Origin: Candidatus Dojkabacteria bacterium CG_4_10_14_0_2_um_filter_Dojkabacteria_WS6_41_15
GTDB taxonomy: Bacteria > Patescibacteriota > Dojkabacteria > GCA-002793355
Assembly: GCA_002793355.1 (NCBI GenBank)
Contig: PFQB01000136.1
Location: forward strand, 1 to 5,275
Direction of reading: 5' to 3'
Length of the DNA: 5,275 bases
Shown one piece after another: positions 1-5,233 of this stretch. Numbering within the stretch: the stretch's first letter is position 1; each line of letters opens with the position of its first letter. The position numbers were made by a program, and so were the translations under genes. The notes under the pieces were generated by a model. The model ran no database searches. It worked only from the letters and a program-made list of their open reading frames with translations, and was not told the DNA's origin.

Positions 1-532
1 ATTCTGGGTCAACTTTGATTTTTGTGCCCATGTCGATGAATAAAGGGACTTGGATTACTGCGCCGGTTTCGAGGGTTGCTTCTTTTGTTGCACTGTTTGC
101 AGTGTTGCCCTTTACTGCTGCAGAAGTTTCGGTAACTTCAAGGACCACTTGCGGTGGAAATTTGATGGAAATTGGTTGTTCGTTGTAGACAATCAAAATG
201 TAGTCACTACCAGCTTTCATGTATTTAAGGTAGTTGCCCAAGAGATCGTTTGAAAGTGAGAATTGTTCATAATTGGTTGGGTCCATAAAGGTCGAGATAT
301 TGGTGTCGCTGTACAAAAACTGCATAGTTTTGAAGTTAACGTCGAGCTCTTCTACTCGTTCGCCCGATTTGAAGGTAAAGGGGATGACACGGCCTGTATT
401 GAGGTTTTTCATTTTGACACGGGTAAATGCGGAACCCTTGCCCGGTGAGTAAAACTCGGCATCAGTGATGAAATATGGCTCGTTATTAAACATGATGAAT
501 ATGCTTTTCTTGAGTTGGTCGGTTTGTGCCAT
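1..532 (-). CDS. efp: Elongation factor P, 3' end cut by window edge
   Basis: EF-P binds between the P and E sites of the ribosome and relieves stalling at polyproline stretches. The 177 visible residues match the family throughout. Residues ~5-65 form the KOW-like domain I, with the loop SPGKGSAF; its K32 corresponds to the lysine modified in E. coli (K34). An OB domain follows (~70-130, including STFMDPTNYEQFSLS), then the C-terminal OB domain with the family signature KGNTANSATKEATLETG and VPLFID. E. coli EF-P has 188 residues, so only about ten are missing beyond position 1. The ATG at 532 gives the expected N-terminal length; GGA five bases upstream is a weak ribosome site. It lies 64 bases after the histidine kinase stop and has its own likely promoter, so it is probably transcribed independently of the operon as a housekeeping gene. 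No lysine-modifying enzyme is visible in this window. Identity is certain; how K32 is modified is unknown. Confidence 0.97.
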   Translation of the reverse strand, partial: MAQTDQLKKSIFIMFNNEPYFITDAEFYSPGKGSAFTRVKMKNLNTGRVIPFTFKSGERVEELDVNFKTMQFLYSDTNISTFMDPTNYEQFSLSNDLLGNYLKYMKAGSDYILIVYNEQPISIKFPPQVVLEVTETSAAVKGNTANSATKEATLETGAVIQVPLFIDMGTKIKVDPE

Positions 533-565
533 AGGTATCCGGTGTTAATTTGGTTTTGTTGCCGA

Positions 566-595
566 ATTATAGCACAAGGAACGGTTTGGTGGCTA
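566..595 (-). promoter_or_regulatory. Predicted efp promoter (extended -10)
   Basis: Read on the minus strand, 574-566 is TGCTATAAT, a perfect extended -10 (TGnTATAAT). An 18-base spacer upstream is TAGCCA (595-590), a 4/6 match to TTGACA and typical of promoters that rely on the extended -10. Transcription would start near 559, giving a leader of about 27 bases before the efp ATG. The element sits directly behind the kinase stop codon (597-599). No transcription terminator hairpin is visible between the two genes, so some readthrough from the kinase is possible. Confidence 0.72.
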
Positions 596-596
596 T

Positions 597-2687
597 TTAC
601 GCTGTTTTACTCTTTTGATGCTTTGGCAATTGAATAGTGAAGGTGGTTCCAACATTTAACGTACTTTCAAACCAGATTTTGCCGCTATGTGCATCTACAA
701 TTTTCTTTGCTATATATAACCCAATACCAGTCCCATCAGGACGGACTAATTTTGCATTGTCTAGCCTTGAGAATCTTTTGAAAATTTGGTCCTTCTTGTT
801 TTGAGGTATTCCTATTCCTGAATCCTTAACAGAAATTGTTACATGGTCGGATTTTTCGGTTAGCGAAACTGTGATAGAACCTTTGGTTGTATAGGTTATT
901 GCGTTGTCAATCAGGTTGATAATTGCTTCGTAGATTTTTGTTTGGTCAAATGATAACGAGACTTTCTTTTTTGGAATTGAAGTTTCCAGGTTAAGTTTTT
1001 TGTCTGTTGCCTTTTGGGTCAATTCAGCTACCGCCACACGAGTTAATTCTGCCAAATCGCCTACAGTACAGTTAATAATCAGGCGGGATTGTTCGATCCT
1101 AGAAGCGTTAAGAATATCCTCTACAATATTATTGAGTTGGTCGGTATTCTTAAGAACTCTTTCCAACGATGGAATAATTGAGCTCGAAACTTTCCCCAAG
1201 TCTCCATTTAGAATCATGGAAAGATACCCTTTAATCACCGAAATCGGTGTTCTTAATTGGTGGCTAGCCATAGAGATAAAATCACTTTTTGCTTTGTCTA
1301 ACTCCTTTAGTTTGCGATTTGCTCGAGTAAGCTTTATTGTTTGGTGTGCAACTTTTCTCTGTAAAATCGAATTAAAACTGTTTGTTTGTTCTAGTAAGGT
1401 TCGCTCTGCCAGTGAAATTTTTAACTTTTGTGATAAATAGGAAATAGCGTCGATTTCTTGCCTTGTATAGGCGAATTGCCCGTTTTTCTCGTAAAGTATT
1501 AACGCAATCTGAGGGGAAATGCGAATAAGCAACCCGTACCCCTTTGATTTCAAAAATATATGCTGTTTTTTACCAGGATTAATTTCTTGGAGGAGGTATA
1601 ACAAACCGACGCTAAAATGAAGGGAATGAAGCTGCTCGTTCATTGAGGAGTCCTGAGTTAAGAAGGCTCTGAGCTTAGGTATTTTAGTGTTTAGCACTGT
1701 TGCAACTTGTTGTAGATAGTCTGCAAGACTTAGATTTTTTGTGCGCAACTGGTCAAGCTCAAGCGAGATGTCCTCAAAATCAATTTTTTCCGAGACCAAA
1801 ATGCTCCCAACAAAGACAGCAACTGCTTTAAGTATTGCCTTGATATTTAGGGCAACAGCGAATGAAAAGACTAAGTCAATAAATATGTTAAGAGGGTCGT
1901 AGAAGGATAATCCGAGAATCTTGATTTCGAAGGTTCGAATGACAAAGATTACAAGATAGTAGAAAATTGCAAGAGAAATGACCTCAACTAGGTTAGCCAC
2001 AAAAGTTCCAATATCAAAAAGACGATGGTAGATAATTGCTTGTGTGGTGAAGTAAAAAAGGAATATTGTGCTTACAGGACCGAACATGGAAAAAACATCG
2101 AGCCCAAGCATTGGAAGTACCATATTAGTGAGTAAAGCTCCGGCCGCTGACAGTCCGAACCCGGTCAACAAGTATCGCAAGCGCAGCTGGTCTAACCCTT
2201 CGGATTGTTTGTAGCGTTTATACATGGAGCCCAACAGGTAAACGATGCTACCCGCTAAATAGGTAAAGTAGATGGCGTATTGATAACCGTACGAGAATAC
2301 GAGGTTATTTGCAGAATCTGCTGTTACGCCGGTAATAAAGTGCTTGCCAAATAACGATATATAAAGAAAAAAAGCTCCTGCAATTGCAAGCACTCGAAAA
2401 AACGACTTCTGGTAATTTTTTGAATTGCTAGGAAAGTTTGAGATAAAACCATAAAGTGCAAGTGGAAGAAAAGAAGGGCCGATAAAGGCCGATTTCGCCC
2501 AAAGTAACCTTGATGCATCGGTGGTAGCAAACTCGAGAAGTGTAAGGGGTAAAATCCACAGCACGGTTACGATAGTAATCAGAAAGTAAAAAAAAGACGA
2601 GGCTTCGCGCTTTGCGCGTAGTAAAGTAGTTAATCCTAAAATAAGATTAAGAACACCAACCAAGGTAATTACTGCGACGGCTATCAT
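597..2687 (-). CDS. Membrane histidine kinase with 7TM-type sensor and GAF-like region
   Basis: A 696-residue sensor kinase expected to autophosphorylate on histidine and pass the phosphate to a receiver, most likely the one encoded two genes upstream. About nine hydrophobic segments are visible (roughly 2-23, 32-52, 66-84, 96-114, 137-154, 170-192, 200-219, 230-251, 264-297). The first seven resemble the N-terminal 7TM region of bacterial histidine kinases. Residues ~310-430 look like a degenerate GAF domain, ending in TRQEIDAISYLSQKLKISLAERTLLEQ-type helix, followed by a coiled coil to ~468. The H-box is ASHQLRTP with H476. The ATPase has an N-box (NLIDN, 591-595), G1 DSGIGIP (622-628), F-box (FKRF, 636-639) and G2 GTGIGL (652-657), so all catalytic motifs are intact. 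There is no attached receiver. Its ATG overlaps the upstream stop as ATGA with no Shine-Dalgarno, so translation is probably coupled to the adenylating enzyme. The ligand is unknown. Confidence 0.95.
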   Translation of the reverse strand: MIAVAVITLVGVLNLILGLTTLLRAKREASSFFYFLITIVTVLWILPLTLLEFATTDASRLLWAKSAFIGPSFLPLALYGFISNFPSNSKNYQKSFFRVLAIAGAFFLYISLFGKHFITGVTADSANNLVFSYGYQYAIYFTYLAGSIVYLLGSMYKRYKQSEGLDQLRLRYLLTGFGLSAAGALLTNMVLPMLGLDVFSMFGPVSTIFLFYFTTQAIIYHRLFDIGTFVANLVEVISLAIFYYLVIFVIRTFEIKILGLSFYDPLNIFIDLVFSFAVALNIKAILKAVAVFVGSILVSEKIDFEDISLELDQLRTKNLSLADYLQQVATVLNTKIPKLRAFLTQDSSMNEQLHSLHFSVGLLYLLQEINPGKKQHIFLKSKGYGLLIRISPQIALILYEKNGQFAYTRQEIDAISYLSQKLKISLAERTLLEQTNSFNSILQRKVAHQTIKLTRANRKLKELDKAKSDFISMASHQLRTPISVIKGYLSMILNGDLGKVSSSIIPSLERVLKNTDQLNNIVEDILNASRIEQSRLIINCTVGDLAELTRVAVAELTQKATDKKLNLETSIPKKKVSLSFDQTKIYEAIINLIDNAITYTTKGSITVSLTEKSDHVTISVKDSGIGIPQNKKDQIFKRFSRLDNAKLVRPDGTGIGLYIAKKIVDAHSGKIWFESTLNVGTTFTIQLPKHQKSKTA
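2684..2687 (-). promoter_or_regulatory. ATGA stop/start overlap (translational coupling)
   Basis: The adenylating-enzyme gene ends in TGA (2686-2684) and the kinase begins with ATG (2687-2685), sharing four bases. The sequence before this ATG (CTAAAAGCATTCA) has no recognisable ribosome site. The kinase is therefore probably translated by ribosomes that terminate and restart here, which fixes its start codon and ties its dose to that of the enzyme. Confidence 0.75.
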
Positions 2688-4222
2688 TGAATGCTTTTAG
2701 CGGGTTTAGTATAGTAAACGTGCTTCAGTTTTGTCTTGTTTTGTGAAAAAAGTGCATCTCCGTATGGGTGTAGTTGTATACGCGGTGCCAAAGCGGCTTT
2801 GTTGTTTTCGTAACTTTCGCGATAATCGCGGTTTACCGTAAGTAGATAGGTTGCTATCCCCTCTTCGGCTGTTGCCAGCTGTTGTTTGTTGAATATGCTG
2901 ACCTCGGATTTTTCGGTTAATTCAAGATGAACAGCAAAGAACATAGACTTGTCTTCAGCATACATAGTGTCAAGAAAGAAGGAATGGATATATTTGGCTA
3001 AACTGGAGCTAAATAAGCCGTGCTGCACATCGGAAGGAAATATATTAGCACCATCTAGCGAAATGGTTCCATCGCTACGACCATAAATAATGATAAACGG
3101 CAAACGCATAGCTTTATTTCCAATATATCGTGCCTGCTCTTTTTCTGTTAGCAAAGCCTTGGCTTGGGCGAAAGAAAGAATATGTCCGGAATCCTTTAAG
3201 TTATAGCGGATTTTTGGGGAAGCGGTATGTTTACTAATTAAGGTAAACAACAATTCCCCCGAAGCCGATTGTTCGATATAGTAAATGAGTGGATTATATT
3301 GTCCTACAAACAAGGGCGTTCTATCGTCACCAAGTACTTGATTACGAAGCTCCGAATCATTGGTTAGTTTTTTGCGGACTGCAATAGTGAAATCCGTTTC
3401 AAACGCGACCCCAATATCGATATCGGATGCTCCATAGGCAGAATACACCTCGCCTTGTGATCCTTTAATCCGCTCTCGCATAAAATCTCGCCAGCCTTCG
3501 GAAAACCCTTCCCCACCTGTTACGATATCAAGACGATATTCACCCCAATTAATCCCGCGCTCTTCGCCGTAATCAATAACTTCTTTCGTAAAGGGTGGAT
3601 AACCACAAATGACATATTCACAATCCTTACCGAGTGTTTCAATGGTGTCGATTACATTTTCTTTATTGGTGCCAATTGCTTTTACCAGCGTGCTGTGTTG
3701 AGCAATAAAGGCAAATTTAATTCCTGTTGCCCAAGGTCCGTTTGACCAACAATTAAGTATGACCACGTTTTTCTTCTTTTTGAAGGAGTTAAAGGTGTAA
3801 TCTAAGGCAAAGGTAATTAGACGATTAAGCTTTTTCTCTTCTTTAAAGGAGCGAACCCACATGGTAGCTTTCCCGGTGCTACCTGCTGATTCATCGATGT
3901 TTCCGGCCCTTGGGAGTTTACCATTGACTACTCTTTCTTGTAGCGGATATGCCAGAATATAATTCTCTTTTGAGGTTTGTGGCAGTAGGTTAAAATCGCG
4001 CAGACTTTTGATTGAGGTGAGACTTACCTGGTGCTTTTTGAGAAATTGTGCGTAGGCAGGAACAGTTTCTGCAACTGCCCGAACGTAGATAAAAGCTTTA
4101 GTACGGCCAAGAAAGGTAAAGAGAGGTGCCGGTGTATGCGTGATGACAAAACGCAGGACTTTGGTATTGATCATGAGCAAGGTCTCGAAGGTTTCGAGAA
4201 GGGTTAGCAGTAGTGTGTACAT
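2684..4222 (-). CDS. PaaK/CapK-like adenylate-forming enzyme (ANL superfamily)
   Basis: A 512-residue protein resembling phenylacetate-CoA ligase-like enzymes, which activate a carboxylic acid as acyl-AMP and pass it to CoA or another acceptor. Visible motifs are the phosphate-binding loop SAGSTGKA (112-119, usual form S-S/G-G-T-T-G-K-P), the A5-type motif YGASD (263-267, with Asp where Glu is commoner), IRYNLKDSGHI (338-348), and the hinge region YGRSDG (380-385) followed by DGANIFPSDV (390-399). K496/K498/K500 near the C-terminus are candidates for the adenylation lysine. It is longer than typical PaaK (~430). The first ~40 residues are rich in Leu/Phe/Val, with no clear signal peptide; a membrane-associated or lipid-facing role is possible. 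The ATG at 4222 was chosen because it leaves a 5-base gap after the regulator; M17 (4174) is a less likely alternative. It sits between regulator and kinase genes, so a role in the same signalling pathway is likely. Substrate and acceptor cannot be deduced. Confidence 0.85.
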   Translation of the reverse strand: MYTLLLTLLETFETLLMINTKVLRFVITHTPAPLFTFLGRTKAFIYVRAVAETVPAYAQFLKKHQVSLTSIKSLRDFNLLPQTSKENYILAYPLQERVVNGKLPRAGNIDESAGSTGKATMWVRSFKEEKKLNRLITFALDYTFNSFKKKKNVVILNCWSNGPWATGIKFAFIAQHSTLVKAIGTNKENVIDTIETLGKDCEYVICGYPPFTKEVIDYGEERGINWGEYRLDIVTGGEGFSEGWRDFMRERIKGSQGEVYSAYGASDIDIGVAFETDFTIAVRKKLTNDSELRNQVLGDDRTPLFVGQYNPLIYYIEQSASGELLFTLISKHTASPKIRYNLKDSGHILSFAQAKALLTEKEQARYIGNKAMRLPFIIIYGRSDGTISLDGANIFPSDVQHGLFSSSLAKYIHSFFLDTMYAEDKSMFFAVHLELTEKSEVSIFNKQQLATAEEGIATYLLTVNRDYRESYENNKAALAPRIQLHPYGDALFSQNKTKLKHVYYTKPAKSIQ

Positions 4223-4227
4223 AGGTT

Positions 4228-4782
4228 TTATCCAAACAACAACTTTTTCTTAATATCATCAAATTCTTGTTGGGTAATGACACCTTCGTCTAGGAGTTTT
4301 TTGTAGCGCCCTAGCTTTTCTGCGACGATTTCATCTTTATCTTTATCGGTATTTTGAGCCTTAGTGTGACTTTCCGCTGCTTGCTTGGGTGTTTCCATAA
4401 GACCGAGCAACTCTTTGATTTTTGACACAACCATAGTCGGTGTTGTGTTGGCTTTTACCATGTATTCGGTGGCGCCAAGTTCTTTTGCCTCACGGATGTT
4501 CTCGTATTGGCCTAGATTTGAAAGAACGATAATCTTTGCTTCTAGGTGAGTGTTTTGATGAAGAGCCTTTAAGACTTCAAAACCGTTCATATTTGGCATC
4601 AGAATGTCGAGAAGAATCATATGGGGCTTGGTTTCAACCGCTTTGAGTATCCCCTGTTCGCCATCGAGTGCAGTTTCTACGCGGAAGCCCTCGAGAGAAA
4701 GCTTGAGTCGGTACATCTCGATAAGGTCCTGATTGTCTTCTATGATGAGTATTACTGGCGCTGCTTGTTTGGCTGTTGCCAT
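4228..4782 (-). CDS. Response regulator: receiver domain plus C-terminal SHOCT
   Basis: A 184-residue regulator. Residues ~9-127 form a complete CheY-like receiver: acidic pair E15/D16, phosphoacceptor D59 (ILLDILMP), the switch residue S88 (VLSNLG) and conserved K110 (YMVKA). A charged, probably flexible linker (~130-150, KQAAESHTKAQNTDKDKDE) leads to a SHOCT domain (~152-183) with GVITQQEFDDIKKKLL. SHOCT is a ~30-residue C-terminal module found on many bacterial proteins and thought to mediate protein contacts or oligomerisation. There is no HTH, GGDEF, EAL or other standard output domain, so the output is probably through protein binding rather than direct DNA binding. It is the first gene of the operon, followed five bases later by the adenylating enzyme; the sensor kinase two genes on is the obvious phosphate donor. 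The ATG at 4782 starts just before the first receiver strand, and the 27-base leader lacks a clear Shine-Dalgarno. Confidence 0.95.
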   Translation of the reverse strand: MATAKQAAPVILIIEDNQDLIEMYRLKLSLEGFRVETALDGEQGILKAVETKPHMILLDILMPNMNGFEVLKALHQNTHLEAKIIVLSNLGQYENIREAKELGATEYMVKANTTPTMVVSKIKELLGLMETPKQAAESHTKAQNTDKDKDEIVAEKLGRYKKLLDEGVITQQEFDDIKKKLLFG

Positions 4783-4815
4783 GCTTTTATGTTGTAATAA
4801 TAAGTAGGTTTTTTG

Positions 4816-4844
4816 ATTATGGAGGAAAATAGTTCGGTTGTAAA
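4816..4844 (-). promoter_or_regulatory. Predicted operon promoter (sigma70-type)
   Basis: On the minus strand a -35 box TTTACA (4844-4839; 5/6 match to TTGACA) is separated by exactly 17 bases from a -10 box CATAAT (4821-4816; 5/6 match to TATAAT). Transcription would begin near 4809, about 27 bases before the regulator ATG at 4782. An alternative -10, TATTAT just downstream, has no matching -35. The heptad array ends four bases upstream of the -35 box. Confidence 0.6.
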
Positions 4845-4847
4845 GCA

Positions 4848-4931
4848 GATTGAAGGGTGAAGATTAAAGTTTCAAGCGTAAAGGATAAAGGTTCAAGACT
4901 AAAGTTTAAAGGGTAAAGATTAAAGAATAAA
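4848..4931. repeat. Degenerate 7-bp tandem array, 12 units
   Basis: Twelve consecutive units of exactly seven bases run without any phase slip. In order on the plus strand they are GATTGAA, GGGTGAA, GATTAAA, GTTTCAA, GCGTAAA, GGATAAA, GGTTCAA, GACTAAA, GTTTAAA, GGGTAAA, GATTAAA and GAATAAA. The consensus is G-N-N-T-(A/C/G)-A-A: positions 1, 4, 6 and 7 are invariant, position 5 is mostly A, and positions 2-3 are free. Read on the minus strand (the direction of the operon) the unit is TTTANNC. The array sits just upstream of the operon's predicted -35 box. It does not encode protein and is not CRISPR. Confidence 0.88.
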
Positions 4932-5015
4932 AGCAACAGAGCAATAAAGAGGACGTTGGAAATGAATGGGGGCTAGGTTTGGAGAGATTTTGGAGTTTGG
5001 GAAAAGGAGTACGGG

Positions 5016-5103
5016 GCTGCGGGGTTGACTGGAGTTTATAAAAAAGGGGTTCATGATATCTTGCGATAAAATGCTTTTTTATAAATCCAATCAACCTCGC
5101 AGC
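5016..5103. repeat. Large imperfect inverted repeat (~30-bp arms)
   Basis: The left arm (5016-5045, beginning GCTGCGGGGTTGACTGGA) and right arm (5075-5103, ending CCAATCAACCTCGCAGC) are reverse complements over their whole length. The exceptions are two substitutions and one single-base bulge. The central 29 bases (5046-5074) do not pair strongly. As RNA, each strand would form a long hairpin with one G-U wobble, one mismatch and one bulge. No T-run follows either arm, so it is not a standard intrinsic terminator. It may be a small non-autonomous mobile or palindromic repeat element, or the scar or end of one; no target duplication was identified. Confidence 0.85.
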
Positions 5104-5113
5104 TTGCCGTCTT

Positions 5114-5148
5114 CGGCTCGTTACTCTTGCGAGTGATTACCGAGACCG
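5114..5148. other. Stem-loop with bulge and internal loop
   Basis: CGGCTCG (5114-5120) pairs with CGAGACCG (5141-5148) through seven base pairs with one bulged A (5145). Inside this, ACTC (5123-5126) pairs with GAGT (5131-5134) around a TTGC loop. The overlapping alternative GCCG-TCTT-CGGC (5106-5117) would compete with it. The nested, interrupted pairing resembles a structured RNA, but no known family was recognised and the direction of any transcript is unclear. Confidence 0.45.
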
Positions 5149-5165
5149 ATGGAACTCAGAATTGA

Positions 5166-5203
5166 CTGAACGAAACTGCTGTTCAGGGCCCATTGGACCA
5201 ATG
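5166..5203. other. Two adjacent small hairpins
   Basis: CTGAAC (5166-5171) pairs with GTTCAG (5181-5186) around a nine-base loop, and CATTGG (5191-5196) pairs with CCAATG (5198-5203) around a single central base. ACTCA at 5154-5158 could pair with TGAGT at 5202-5206 to enclose both. They lie immediately next to the proposed insertion-sequence end, so they may be host sequence at the insertion point or part of the element. Confidence 0.4.
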
Positions 5204-5233
5204 AGTGTCAAGTACCAGTTTTTTTAAGACACT
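5202..5233. mobile_element. Candidate insertion-sequence end
   Basis: Inward from 5202 the plus strand reads TGAGTGTCAAGTACCAG, starting with TG as IS3/IS481-type elements usually do. It overlaps the transposase stop codon (5208-5210). AGTGTC (5204-5209) is repeated in inverse orientation as GACACT (5228-5233), giving a 6-bp stem around the stop. The boundary is uncertain: the other end of the element and the target duplication lie outside the window, and the element could extend further left. Confidence 0.35.

Larger units (their letters stand above)
4783..5207. other. Intergenic region upstream of the operon
   Basis: About 425 bases between the regulator start and the transposase fragment contain no convincing complete gene. 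From the operon side the region holds a short leader, the predicted promoter (4816-4844), the heptad array (4848-4931), a purine-rich plus-strand stretch with few features (about 4935-5015), the large imperfect palindrome (5016-5103) and several smaller hairpins (5104-5203). A 62-codon open frame at 4906-5094 on the minus strand runs through the palindrome and the array and looks accidental. Confidence 0.7.

Noticed and set aside
50..448. Two short plus-strand open frames
   Set aside because: They are antisense to the efp coding sequence, which matches EF-P along its full visible length.
1000..1440. 146-codon plus-strand open frame
   Set aside because: It lies wholly antisense to the kinase DHp/ATPase region, whose motifs are unmistakable; its protein shows no domain.
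4848..4931. CRISPR array
   Set aside because: The unit is only 7 bp with no spacers, and there are no cas genes.
4935..5030. G-quadruplex in the purine-rich plus strand
   Set aside because: The runs of three or more G are too widely spaced for a canonical four-tract motif.
5021..5045. Plus-strand promoter using TTGACT
   Set aside because: The only -10-like sequence, TTTATA, is just a few bases away; nothing suitable lies 16-18 bases downstream.
4906..5094. 62-codon minus-strand open frame
   Set aside because: It runs through half of the large palindrome and part of the heptad array, has low-complexity Pro/Ser/Phe composition, and has no ribosome site or recognisable domain.
5016..5103. Intrinsic (or bidirectional) transcription terminator
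   Set aside because: The stem is far longer than usual and neither strand has a T-run after the outer GC-rich end; the A/T runs are inside the stem.
5150..5210. T-box or other known riboswitch
   Set aside because: TTGGACCAA superficially recalls the T-box UGGNACC, but the conserved AGGGUGGNACCGCG core is absent and no downstream plus-strand gene is seen.
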